DNA of 64,000 bases from Prevotella sp. (GTDB taxonomy: Bacteria > Bacteroidota > Bacteroidia > Bacteroidales > Bacteroidaceae), in contig JALETQ010000005.1 of NCBI GenBank assembly GCA_022781445.1, positions 1 to 64,000 on the forward strand, in the 5' to 3' direction. Under the pieces are notes generated by a model. It searched no databases, was not told the DNA's origin, and saw nothing but the letters and a program-made list of their open reading frames with translations. Every line of letters starts with the position of its first letter. Within the stretch, counting starts at the first letter, position 1. Shown piece after piece: positions 26,994 through 35,283 of the stretch. The translations under genes were made by a program, and so were the position numbers.

Positions 26994-28864
26994 AAGAACG
27001 TTCTCTGCAACTCACCGACTGGCTTCCCACCACCAAGAAGGAACTGCTGCTGCGCGGTTGGGAGCAACCCGACGTCATCTTGTTTTCGGGCGATGCCTAT
27101 GTCGACCATCCCTCGTTCGGGGTTGCCGTCATCGGCCGAACGCTCGAAAGCAACGGATACAAGGTTGCCATCGTACCCCAGCCCGACTGGCACGGCGACT
27201 TCCGCGATTTCAAGAAGCTGGGCAGGCCGCGTCTGTTCTTCGGCATCTCACCCGGCTGCATGGACTCGATGGTCAACAAATATACCGCCAACAAGCGGCT
27301 GCGTTCCGAAGACGCCTACAGTCCCGACGGTCGCCACGACTGCCGTCCCGAATACCCGACGATAGTCTACAGCCACATCCTCAAGCAGTCATTCCCCGAT
27401 GTGCCTGTCGTGCTGGGAGGTATCGAAGCCTCGTTGCGGCGTCTCACGCACTACGACTACTGGCAGGACAAGCTCCGCAAATGCCTCTTGTGCGACTCGC
27501 GGGCCGACATGATCATCTACGGCATGGGTGAAAAGCCCATCGTCGAGCTGTGTCGGGCACTCGAAGCGGGCATGCGCATCGGAGAGGTGCGCCACATTCC
27601 GCAGACGGTCTATCTGTCGGAAAGGGAAGACATACCCGGCGGCATACAGGCCACCGACATCGTGCTGCATTCGCACGAAGAATGCTTGCGCAACAAGAAG
27701 GCGCAAGCCGAGAACTTCAGGCACATCGAAGAGGAGTCCAACAAGATGCAAGCCTGTCGCCTGCTGCAGGAAGTCGACCGCCGTTTTGTCGTCGTCAATC
27801 CGCCCTATCCGCCCATGACGACCCAGGAAATCGATGCCTCCTTCGACCTGCCCTACACCCGTCTGCCCCACCCGAAATACAAAGGCAAGCGCATTCCGGC
27901 CTACGACATGATCAAGCATTCGGTCAATATCCACCGCGGATGTTTCGGCGGATGCTCCTTCTGCACCATCAGTGCCCATCAGGGCAAGTTCATTTCGAGC
28001 CGCAGCAAGGAGAGCATCCTCCGCGAGGTAAGACAGATTACCGGCATGGACGACTTCAAAGGCTACCTGAGCGATGTGGGAGGACCCTCGGCCAACATGT
28101 ATGCCATGAGGGGAAAGAACCTGTCGATATGTGCGAAATGCAAACGCCCGTCGTGTATTCACCCTGCCATCTGTCCCAACCTCAACACCGATCACCGCCC
28201 GTTGCTCGAGATCTATGAAGCCGTCGACCGCCAGCCGGGCATCAGGAAGAGCTTCATCGGCAGCGGTGTGCGCTACGATCTCCTGCTGCACCGCAGCAAC
28301 GACCCCGATACGGACAAGGCGGCACAGGACTATACCCGCGAACTGATATGCCGTCATGTCAGCGGCCGGCTCAAGGTCGCACCCGAACACACGAGCGACC
28401 GCGTGCTGAACCTCATGCGGAAGCCCTCGTTCAGGCAGTTCATCGTGTTCAAGCGCATCTTCGACCGCATCAACCGCGAGTCCGGACTGAACCAGCAGAT
28501 CATCCCGTACTTCATCAGCAGCCACCCCGGTTGCACCGAGGCAGACATGGCCGAGCTGGCCGTGCAGACCAAGCAACTCGACTTCCACCTCGAACAGGTG
28601 CAGGACTTCACCCCCACGCCCATGACCATCAGCACCGAAACATGGTACACGGGCTTCGACCCCTATACGCTGCAGCCCGTCAAGAGTCCGAAGACGCAGC
28701 AAGAGAAGCTGTCGCAAAGGCAGTTCTTCTTCTGGTACAAGCCCGAAGAAAGGAAGAACATCGAGCGGCAGCTGAGGCGCATCGGCAGGACCGACCTCAT
28801 CGACAAGCTTTATGGCAAGCCGATGCAGAAGACCGGCAGGCCGAACAAGAAACGGCACAAATAA
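26990..28864 (+). CDS. ygiQ: YgiQ family radical SAM protein
   Basis: Radical S-adenosylmethionine enzyme of the UPF0313/YgiQ family; its reaction is unknown. The radical-SAM cluster motif is CFGGCSFC near residue 320 (CxxxCxxC). The N-terminal B12-binding-like region carries VILFSGDAYVDHPSFGVAVIG, a segment described here only by its core FSGDAYVDHPSFG. The start is set at TTG 26990: the homologous N-terminus begins (M)KERxLQLTDWLPTTKKE, a GGAGGA ribosome-binding site lies at 26975-26980, and it overlaps the upstream stop as TTGA. This gives 624 residues. Confidence 0.93.
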   Translation: MKERSLQLTDWLPTTKKELLLRGWEQPDVILFSGDAYVDHPSFGVAVIGRTLESNGYKVAIVPQPDWHGDFRDFKKLGRPRLFFGISPGCMDSMVNKYTANKRLRSEDAYSPDGRHDCRPEYPTIVYSHILKQSFPDVPVVLGGIEASLRRLTHYDYWQDKLRKCLLCDSRADMIIYGMGEKPIVELCRALEAGMRIGEVRHIPQTVYLSEREDIPGGIQATDIVLHSHEECLRNKKAQAENFRHIEEESNKMQACRLLQEVDRRFVVVNPPYPPMTTQEIDASFDLPYTRLPHPKYKGKRIPAYDMIKHSVNIHRGCFGGCSFCTISAHQGKFISSRSKESILREVRQITGMDDFKGYLSDVGGPSANMYAMRGKNLSICAKCKRPSCIHPAICPNLNTDHRPLLEIYEAVDRQPGIRKSFIGSGVRYDLLLHRSNDPDTDKAAQDYTRELICRHVSGRLKVAPEHTSDRVLNLMRKPSFRQFIVFKRIFDRINRESGLNQQIIPYFISSHPGCTEADMAELAVQTKQLDFHLEQVQDFTPTPMTISTETWYTGFDPYTLQPVKSPKTQQEKLSQRQFFFWYKPEERKNIERQLRRIGRTDLIDKLYGKPMQKTGRPNKKRHK

Positions 28865-28930
28865 CACCTCCGGCAAACCCGCTTCCGCACCGCAACTGTC
28901 ACGAAAGGACTTCATCGGTGTAGCATACTT

Positions 28931-28974
28931 ATCACAAGGGAAATAGCCACCACGGCATTCCCTTGTGATTTTTT
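28931..28974 (+). terminator. Terminator after ygiQ
   Basis: ATCACAAGGGAA (28931-28942) pairs with TTCCCTTGTGAT (28958-28969), followed by TTTTTT. Confidence 0.85.
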
Positions 28975-29110
28975 GTTCCTGCCATGTTCGGGATGACGTC
29001 CTGAAGTAGCCGGAAGACTGCCGGCCTCTTTCCGGAAGCCGTTGCCTGAATCCCCGAAATCCGCTTATTTCCTTCCCAAACGACATCCGAACAGTGATCG
29101 AAAGCCGTTT

Positions 29111-29270
29111 GAACGCCCATCGGTCATGCTGGCGTTTGGTATCATATTTCAGGTCGTTCATCGCTCTTGCCGACCGGTTTCGTTCGCTTGCCGGTATGTC
29201 GTCGACCGTCATGTCAGACCTTTGTCTGCTATGCCTGCACCCATCCGGCAACCCATCTGCCCGGCACGGA
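29111..29270 (+). repeat. Degenerate dispersed element
   Basis: The left part GCCCATCGGTCATGCTGGCGT resembles the family's left end (core ATCGGTCATG), and CCGGTTTCGTTCGCTTGCCGG is shared with the interior of the 43184 copy (reverse complement). The right end is lost where the tail of palindrome array C begins. Confidence 0.55.
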
Positions 29271-29467
29271 CCATTCCGTTTCGGGCTTTCATGATCTAAG
29301 CAGACGGAAACCATCGCCATCCCTATGGCTTAATATCTTCTTCGGTGACCGCCTGATGGTCGTTTGCTAATGTCTTGCGAATTCCCAACGTGTTGGGAAT
29401 TATTTCCCAACGGGTTGAAAAATATTTCCCAACGGGTTGAGAAATATTTCCCAACAGGTTGGGAAAT
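29267..29467 (-). repeat. 22-bp palindrome array plus tail (copy C, inverted relative to A)
   Basis: Four palindromic units spaced 22 bp lie at about 29389-29467. On the minus strand they are followed by a tail (29390 down to 29267) that matches bases 50-168 almost base for base (one difference seen over about 118). Identity stops abruptly beyond position 168 / 29267, so the duplicated block has a sharp end there. Confidence 0.85.
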
Positions 29468-29908
29468 TGATTAAGGTACGGTTGGAACTTTGCAGAAGAT
29501 ACTGAAACGATGATACTAATGTACCCGATAAGCCTTTGAAGCCAATGGCTTGACGCAAAGCCACCATAACATCCCAATCACTATCGTTCGACGGCCGGTT
29601 TGGGCAGGCGTAGCGGAATACGTCAAGACAAGCCAACCAACAAGACGACCGTACATGAACCAAGCATGACGGCAAATGCCATGTCCGGCAAGAAATGCAA
29701 GAGAAAATGTTTTCATGGCCTATGGGAAAGCTACTATACGCATCATCCGGCCATCATACCGCAGTTGTCATACACTTGCGTATTCGCAGGTATCCGGCAT
29801 CATGTGCGGTCGGCTGGGCTTTATCAAGAAAGAAAGTCTTTCGTATGAGGGAACGATGGACGAAATGTATGGGACGAAAGAGATGGAGGAATCTGCCCGG
29901 CAGGCATC

Positions 29909-29946
29909 AAAAAAAACGAGCCGGTGTCAATCAGGACACCGGCTCG
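29909..29946 (-). terminator. Terminator after the DUF1573 gene
   Basis: CGAGCCGGTGTC (29917-29928) pairs with GACACCGGCTCG (29935-29946) with a six-base loop. On the minus strand it runs into eight or more T residues. Confidence 0.85.
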
Positions 29947-30007
29947 TATGGAGGCAGGATGGAATACTTCATTGTTGCGTTGCGATACAGACGGCGCGCC
30001 TCGGCTG

Positions 30008-30406
30008 TCATCTGCCGCTCGTATCTTCGGTCATATCGCCTTCGATATAGAGTCTTGTCATTTCGGGCACACCGTTGGAGCGCACCGTAATGGTCTTCTT
30101 GAAATGACCAGGCATACGTCCCTGTCCCTTGTAGGTAATCTTGATTTCACCTTTCTGTCCCGGCATGACGGGCTTCTTGGTGTAGTCGGCCACCGTACAG
30201 CCACAGCTTGGCACCACTTGATTGATGACCAGCGGCTTTTCTCCGGTATTGGTGAAAATGAATGTATATTGTTGCGTGGCATCTTTCTCGGAGAACGAGC
30301 CGAAGTTGTGGCTTATCTTGTCGAACTTGATGCCGGCAGCTTGCTGTGCTTTCATGACTTGAAAACTCAGTATCGACAAGAGTGCTATCAATAATGTCTT
30401 TTTCAT
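30008..30406 (-). CDS. DUF1573 domain secreted protein
   Basis: Exported protein of 132 residues made of one DUF1573 (Ig-like, ASH-related) domain. A signal peptide (MKKTLLIALLSILSFQVMKA) precedes the family hallmarks: FDKISHNFGSF, FTNTGEKPLVI and VPSCGCTVADYTKKP, whose SCGCT is diagnostic. The ATG at 30406 is chosen over 30433 because it begins the signal peptide and because the TATCTTTG box at 30431-30438 would otherwise lie on the start codon. Function unknown; members are abundant in Bacteroidetes. Confidence 0.9.
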   Translation of the reverse strand: MKKTLLIALLSILSFQVMKAQQAAGIKFDKISHNFGSFSEKDATQQYTFIFTNTGEKPLVINQVVPSCGCTVADYTKKPVMPGQKGEIKITYKGQGRMPGHFKKTITVRSNGVPEMTRLYIEGDMTEDTSGR

Positions 30407-30430
30407 GATCTTTACTATTTGTGAACGTTG

Positions 30431-30438
30431 CAAAGATA
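30431..30438 (-). promoter_or_regulatory. Promoter -7 box for the DUF1573 gene
   Basis: Minus-strand TATCTTTG matches TAnnTTTG. Confidence 0.65.
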
Positions 30439-30544
30439 GAAGATTTAGATAGAAATACTTACGTTCACGCCATGATATTTACGAAGTTTAACGCTATGGA
30501 CAACAAAGCGAACCGGTTATGCTTTTTTTAACCCGGATCAATCG

Positions 30545-30575
30545 TTTGAGCCGGTTAGGGACAAGAATATCTTTG
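30545..30575 (+). promoter_or_regulatory. Promoter for clpB
   Basis: TTTG (30545-30548), a 19-base spacer and TATCTTTG (30568-30575) fit the Bacteroidetes -33/-7 consensus well. Transcription would begin near 30582, leaving a leader of about 150 bases that contains the palindrome pair. Confidence 0.6.
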
Positions 30576-30639
30576 GCTGCCGCTCAATATCTGTAGATAA
30601 TGGAGGAGATAAGAACATTTGTAGCCGGAGCCATGCAAT

Positions 30640-30677
30640 ATGCCATTGTGGCGTATTTTTATGCCACATTGGCGTAT
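30640..30677. promoter_or_regulatory. Two phased palindromes in the clpB leader, candidate operator
   Basis: ATGCCATTGTGGCGTAT (30640-30656) and ATGCCACATTGGCGTAT (30661-30677) share ATGCCA-N3-TGGCGTAT, an inverted repeat (ATGCCA/TGGCGT). They are spaced 21 bp, two helical turns. The conserved arms with a variable centre suggest two dimer sites for a regulator on one face of the DNA. RNA hairpins are an alternative. Confidence 0.5.
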
Positions 30678-30732
30678 ATCAAGCATGGGCATGCCTTTTG
30701 AAGACGCTTGAAGAAAAAAGAAAGGTAAATAT

Positions 30733-33327
30733 ATGAACATCGAGAAATTAACCATCAAGACACAAGAGACCGTTCGAGATGCCATCAATCTGGCACAGAA
30801 TAACGGTCAGCAAGCCATCGAACCGATACATCTTTTACACGCGTTGATGGCAAACGGCAAGGAGGTGACCGATTTCATCTTCCAAAAGAGCGGAATCAGT
30901 GCAAGACAGATACAGTTGCCCATTGACAACGAAATATCGCATCTGCCCAAGGTTCAGGGAGCAGGACAGCCCTATCTCAGCCAGGAAAGCAACCAAGTGA
31001 TGCAGCAGGCCGAACGACTGGCAAGCGAATGGGGAGACGAGTTCGTCAGCATGGAACTGATGTTGCTGGCCTTGCTCAAAGTATCATCGACGGCTTCGCG
31101 TATATTGAAGGATGCAGGCATGACCGAACAAGGCGTTGTTGCCGCCATCAGGGAATTACGCAAAGGCCAGCAGGTGACATCGGCAGGTGGCGACGAGAAC
31201 TATCAGTCACTGAAGAAATATGCCAAGAACCTCGTCGACGCTGCCCGTCAGGGAAAGCTCGACCCCGTCATCGGCAGGGACGAGGAAATCAGACGAGTGC
31301 TGCAAATCCTTTCGCGACGCACCAAGAACAACCCCATCCTCATCGGCGAACCGGGAACGGGCAAGACCGCCATCGTCGAAGGGTTGGCACAGCGTATTGT
31401 CAGGGGCGACGTACCCGAGAATCTGAAGGACAAACAGCTCTTCTCGCTCGACATGGGACAACTCATTGCCGGCGCGAAGTACAAGGGCGAGTTTGAGGAA
31501 AGGCTCAAGAGCGTGGTCAATGAAGTGACGCAAAGCGACGGAAACATCATTCTTTTCATCGACGAAATCCACACCTTGGTGGGAGCCGGTGCCGGCGAGG
31601 GTGCCATGGATGCCGCCAATATTCTCAAGCCTGCATTGTCGAGAGGTGAACTGCGGAGCATCGGTGCCACAACGTTGCAGGAGTATCAGAAGTATTTCGA
31701 GAAAGACAAAGCACTCGAACGTCGGTTCCAAACCGTAATGGTAGATGAGCCGGACGAGATGAGTGCCATCTCCATCCTGCGCGGATTGAAGGAAAGATAT
31801 GAGAACCACCACAAGGTGCGCATACAAGACGATGCCTGTATAGCGGCGGTTCAGTTGTCGGAACGATACATTTCCGACCGCTTCCTGCCCGACAAGGCCA
31901 TCGACCTGATGGACGAAGCTGCAGCCAAGCTGAGGATGGAGCGCGACTCCGTTCCCGAATCACTCGACGAAATCACACGTAAGCTGAAGCAACTTGAAAT
32001 CGAGAAGGAAGCCATCAGACGCGAAAACAACCAAGGCAAGACCGAGTCGCTCGAACAGGAAATAGCCTCTCTTAAAGAACAAGAGACCCGATTGAAGGCG
32101 AAATGGGAAGGCGAACGTCAGCTGCTCGACAAAATTCAGCAGAACAAAGTGCGGATGGAGCAGCTCAAGTTTGAAGCCGAAAAGGCCGAAAGAGAGGGCG
32201 ATTATGGCAAAGTAGCCGAGATCAGATATGGCAAGATACAGCGACTGGAGGAAGAAATCGACCACATTCGCCAATCGCTTGCCCAGACACAAGGGGGCGA
32301 AGTGATGGTGAGAGAGGAAGTCACGGCGGCCGACATTGCCGAAGTGGTGAGCCGGTGGACGGGCATTCCCGTACAAAAGATGCAGGCCGGCGAACGCGAG
32401 AAGCTGTTGCACCTCGAAGAAGAACTCCACAAACGTGTCATCGGACAACAGAAAGCCATCGAGGCGGTGAGCAATGCCGTGCGTCGTTCGAGAGCCGGGC
32501 TGCAAGACCCGAAACGTCCGTTGGCCTCGTTCATCTTCCTCGGTACCACCGGTGTAGGAAAAACCGAACTTGCCAAGGCCCTGGCCGACTATCTTTTCAA
32601 CGACGAATCGATGATGACGCGTATCGACATGAGCGAGTATCAGGAGAAGTTCAGCGTGAGCCGACTCATCGGAGCGCCTCCAGGATATGTAGGATATGAC
32701 GAGGGCGGACAGCTCACAGAGGCGGTCAGACGCAAGCCTTACAGCGTGGTGCTCTTCGACGAGATCGAGAAAGCCCACCCCGATGTGTTCAACATCTTGC
32801 TCCAAGTACTCGATGACGGAAGACTGACCGACAATAAAGGCAGGGTGGTGAACTTCAAGAATACCATCATCATCATGACTTCCAATCTGGGTTCACAGCT
32901 CATTCGTCAGGAAATCGAAAGCAATCGTGGCAACATGGACGACCATCAGCTCGCAGCACTCGAGGGAAACATCATGAATCTGCTCAAGCAAACCATCCGA
33001 CCGGAATTCCTCAACCGAATCGACGACACCATCATGTTCCTGCCGCTCACCCGCGAAGAGATTGCCGAAGTGGTGAACCTGCAAATCAAAGGTGTCGTAA
33101 AGATGCTGGCAGAACAGCACGTCACCCTCGAAGTGACACCCACCGCCATCGACTTGCTGGCACGAGAGGGATATAATCCCGAATTTGGTGCCCGACCGGT
33201 GAAGCGTGTCATTCAACAGATGATGCTCAACGCGTTGTCCAAGAAGTTGCTTGCCGACGACATCGACCGCAGCAAGCCCATTGTCGTAGAGGCCTTCAAT
33301 GACGGCTTGACCTTCCGTAACGAATAG
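30733..33327 (+). CDS. clpB: ATP-dependent disaggregase ClpB
   Basis: Hexameric AAA+ chaperone that extracts proteins from aggregates with DnaK. The 864 residues cover an N-domain (1-145), a first AAA domain with Walker A GEPGTGKT (205-212) and Walker [10 protein letters not shown], the coiled-coil middle domain (about 400-535), and a second AAA domain with GTTGVGKT (604-611) and [15 protein letters not shown]. The ClpP-binding IGF/L loop is absent, as expected for ClpB. Usual length. Monocistronic with a long leader carrying possible regulatory palindromes. Confidence 0.97.
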   Translation: MNIEKLTIKTQETVRDAINLAQNNGQQAIEPIHLLHALMANGKEVTDFIFQKSGISARQIQLPIDNEISHLPKVQGAGQPYLSQESNQVMQQAERLASEWGDEFVSMELMLLALLKVSSTASRILKDAGMTEQGVVAAIRELRKGQQVTSAGGDENYQSLKKYAKNLVDAARQGKLDPVIGRDEEIRRVLQILSRRTKNNPILIGEPGTGKTAIVEGLAQRIVRGDVPENLKDKQLFSLDMGQLIAGAKYKGEFEERLKSVVNEVTQSDGNIILFIDEIHTLVGAGAGEGAMDAANILKPALSRGELRSIGATTLQEYQKYFEKDKALERRFQTVMVDEPDEMSAISILRGLKERYENHHKVRIQDDACIAAVQLSERYISDRFLPDKAIDLMDEAAAKLRMERDSVPESLDEITRKLKQLEIEKEAIRRENNQGKTESLEQEIASLKEQETRLKAKWEGERQLLDKIQQNKVRMEQLKFEAEKAEREGDYGKVAEIRYGKIQRLEEEIDHIRQSLAQTQGGEVMVREEVTAADIAEVVSRWTGIPVQKMQAGEREKLLHLEEELHKRVIGQQKAIEAVSNAVRRSRAGLQDPKRPLASFIFLGTTGVGKTELAKALADYLFNDESMMTRIDMSEYQEKFSVSRLIGAPPGYVGYDEGGQLTEAVRRKPYSVVLFDEIEKAHPDVFNILLQVLDDGRLTDNKGRVVNFKNTIIIMTSNLGSQLIRQEIESNRGNMDDHQLAALEGNIMNLLKQTIRPEFLNRIDDTIMFLPLTREEIAEVVNLQIKGVVKMLAEQHVTLEVTPTAIDLLAREGYNPEFGARPVKRVIQQMMLNALSKKLLADDIDRSKPIVVEAFNDGLTFRNE

Positions 33328-33410
33328 CTTGCAGTCGCTCATCGATCACCAACAAGCCACAAAGCATCTTTCGCCATACAAGTTGTGTCAGGACAACACA
33401 ACCACTCTCA

Positions 33411-33453
33411 CTCGCAATTGCAGTCAATCCTGCGGTTGCGAGTTTTATTTTTC
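33411..33453 (+). terminator. Terminator after clpB
   Basis: CTCGCAATTGCAG (33411-33423) pairs with CTGCGGTTGCGAG (33430-33442), followed by TTTTATTTTT. Confidence 0.8.
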
Positions 33454-33633
33454 CACACTACCCTTAGAAGCGATCGGGGATAAAGCTGAATCGGGAGACC
33501 CGACAGCCCGGTTTATTCAACCACCAGACAATCACTCTGTTTAAATTCTTTATATTATTAAGGTATCTGAAAAAAGATGCCTTTAGACGGATGTTTTTTA
33601 GTCGTTTTTCTTTGTTCGTTTTTGAATAATCTC

Positions 33634-33641
33634 TATATTTG
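33634..33641 (+). promoter_or_regulatory. Promoter -7 box for the riboswitch/citrate operon
   Basis: TATATTTG matches TAnnTTTG and lies about ten bases before the first riboswitch base. Confidence 0.6.
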
Positions 33642-33649
33642 CAGCACGA

Positions 33650-33822
33650 ATTTGGTTCTCCGATGATTCGTTCAAAGGAGATGAAATGGGAATCAGGTGT
33701 AAATCCTGAACAGTACCCGCTGCTGTAAGCTCATTTTTATTATCGGCTTGACAAGCCACTGTCCGACTGACGGGAAGGTGCCGATAATTGAGTAAGTCAG
33801 AAGACCTGCCGGTTCGACCGCT
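33650..33822 (+). promoter_or_regulatory. Cobalamin (B12) riboswitch
   Basis: The conserved core is clear: AAAGGAG, then GGGAATCAGGTGTAAATCC, ACAGTACCCGCTGCTGTAA (the B12 box), a peripheral stem, GAAGGTG, and AGTAAGTCAGAAGACCTGCC near the end. It follows the family pattern GGGAAnnnGGTGnAAnTCC...CCCGCnnCTGTnA on the plus strand. The first gene downstream is citD at 34081, 258 bases on, with a possible short reading frame between. Riboswitches of this class normally shut off expression when adenosylcobalamin binds. No obvious intrinsic terminator lies between it and citD, so control may be translational or act on the small frame. Confidence 0.93.
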
Positions 33823-34080
33823 CTTATGTTCCCGGGCAATGGAACAGAAAGGGAAAGAATATGGAGTTCTTTACATCACGGACAACCACACAACCGGATT
33901 TCGGCAAGCATCGTTGCAGCTGCCGCCGTCGGGAATCATCGTGTGACATTTCCATTCATCGTGTGACATTCCACAACGAAGAATGATGTCGTAACCGCTT
34001 GCCGGATACGGCATGACGGGTGTAATCCATTTCCATAAAAACGATTAGTATCCAACCTCAAAATAATACGTTTTAATCTT
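33823..34080 (+). other. Leader between riboswitch and citD with tandem 20-bp repeat
   Basis: Two adjacent 20-bp near-copies (33936-33955 and 33956-33975) share TCATCGTGTGACATT. They lie inside the 41-codon candidate frame. The remainder up to citD shows no gene. Confidence 0.6.
33861..33986 (+). CDS. Possible 41-residue leader peptide after the riboswitch
   Basis: An ATG frame of 41 codons starts about 40 bases after the riboswitch core, with GGGAAAG nine bases upstream as a possible ribosome-binding site. The product is basic and has clustered cysteines (HRCSCRRRESSC). No family is recognised. It could be a regulatory leader peptide, a real small protein, or a chance frame in the expression platform. 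Low confidence that it is translated. Confidence 0.3.
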   Translation: MEFFTSRTTTQPDFGKHRCSCRRRESSCDISIHRVTFHNEE

Positions 34081-34359
34081 ATGGAAGTGAAAAATGCTTT
34101 TGCCGGTACGCTTGAATCCGGCGATGTAATGATTCAGATTTCGCCTTCGACATCCGAAGGTATCCTCATCAATCTCAACAGTTCGGTGGCGTATCAGTTC
34201 GGTGACAAAATCAAAGCCGTTATCGAAGAAACGCTGAAAGAATTCGGACTCACCGATGTTGTGGTGACAGCCACCGACAAAGGCGCACTCGACTGCACCA
34301 TCCGTGCGCGGGTCAAGACGGCAGCGGTGCGGGCAACAGGTAAAGACGTGTGGGCATAA
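34081..34359 (+). CDS. citD: Citrate lyase acyl carrier protein (gamma subunit)
   Basis: Carries the 2'-(5''-phosphoribosyl)-3'-dephospho-CoA arm that shuttles the acetyl and citryl groups. The 92-residue length and the family pattern fit: AFAGTLESGD with the attachment Ser13, INLNSSVAYQFGDKI, and TDKGALDCTIRARV. First gene of citD-citE-citF-citX-citCG; 33 bases before citE. Confidence 0.96.
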   Translation: MEVKNAFAGTLESGDVMIQISPSTSEGILINLNSSVAYQFGDKIKAVIEETLKEFGLTDVVVTATDKGALDCTIRARVKTAAVRATGKDVWA

Positions 34360-34392
34360 ACGTTTGGATAATCAATCATAAAACAAGATACC

Positions 34393-35283
34393 ATGCAACG
34401 ATTAAGAAGAACGATGATGTTTGTTCCGGGCAACAATCCCGCCATGATGCAGGATGCTTTCATCTACGGTCCGGACTCGATTATGCTCGATTTGGAAGAT
34501 TCCGTGACGATGGCAGAAAAGGATGCCGCCCGCATGTTGGTACACCACGCCTTGACGACCATCGACTACGGCAACACCGAAATGGTGGTGCGTATCAACC
34601 CCCTCAATACACCCTATGGCAAGAAAGACATCGAAGCCGTGGTGAAAGCCGGCGTGCACGTCATTCGCATGCCCAAGACCGAAACCGCAGACGAAGTGAA
34701 AGAAGTGGAAGCCGAAATCGAACGCGTCGAGAAGGAAATCGGCTGTGTGGGACGGACCAAAATCATGGCAGCCATCGAGAGTGCCCTGGGTATCGTAAAC
34801 GCCTATGCCATCGCCGTGGCTTCCCAACGAATGATGGGTATCGCCCTCGGTGCCGAAGACTATTGTGCCAACCTCAAGACCCAGCGAACACCCGAAGGCA
34901 TGGAACTGTTGCTTGCCCGCCAGACCATCGTCGTGGCTGCACGTGCCGCCGGCATCGACGCTCTCGACACCGTTTACTCCAACCTCAACGATATGGAAAC
35001 CTTCCGTCGGGAGGTGGAACTCATCAAGACGCTCGGTTTTGACGGCAAGTCGATCATCAACCCACGACAAATTGAAATCGTCAACGAAGTGTTCGCTCCC
35101 AAGGAGAAAGACATCGAGAAAGCACGTACCATCATTGCCGCCATCAAGGAAGCCGAAGAACGCGGTTCGGGCGTCATTGCCGTGAACGGCAAGATGGTTG
35201 ACCGTCCGGTCGTGCTGCGGGCACAACGCACCATCGAACTCGCCATAGCATCAGGGATACTAAGAAAGGAGGACATCGTATGA
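34393..35283 (+). CDS. citE: Citrate lyase beta subunit (citryl-ACP oxaloacetate-lyase)
   Basis: HpcH/HpaI-type lyase that releases oxaloacetate from citryl-ACP. The 296 residues start RRTMMFVPGNNP and include DSIMLDLEDSV, the acidic Mg-binding site region, and IMAAIESALGIVNAYAIA-type barrel motifs (GIALGAEDYCANL). The stop codon overlaps the citF start (35280-35283), which indicates translational coupling of the two catalytic subunits. Confidence 0.95.
   Translation: MQRLRRTMMFVPGNNPAMMQDAFIYGPDSIMLDLEDSVTMAEKDAARMLVHHALTTIDYGNTEMVVRINPLNTPYGKKDIEAVVKAGVHVIRMPKTETADEVKEVEAEIERVEKEIGCVGRTKIMAAIESALGIVNAYAIAVASQRMMGIALGAEDYCANLKTQRTPEGMELLLARQTIVVAARAAGIDALDTVYSNLNDMETFRREVELIKTLGFDGKSIINPRQIEIVNEVFAPKEKDIEKARTIIAAIKEAEERGSGVIAVNGKMVDRPVVLRAQRTIELAIASGILRKEDIV

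Larger units (their letters stand above)
28865..30007. other. Intergenic region of 1.1 kb between convergent genes
   Basis: Contains the ygiQ terminator, a degenerate dispersed element (29111-29270), the tail and array of palindrome copy C (29267-29467), a further fragment of the dispersed element around 29590-29650 (GGCGTAGCGGAATACG-type core) and the DUF1573 terminator. No gene is supported. Confidence 0.65.
33328..33649. other. Intergenic region between clpB and the riboswitch
   Basis: Contains the clpB terminator and the promoter of the riboswitch transcript; nothing else is recognised. Confidence 0.6.

Noticed and set aside
27389..29320. 643-codon minus-strand frame over ygiQ
   Set aside because: Antisense to YgiQ; composition is that of a shadow frame and it runs into repeats.
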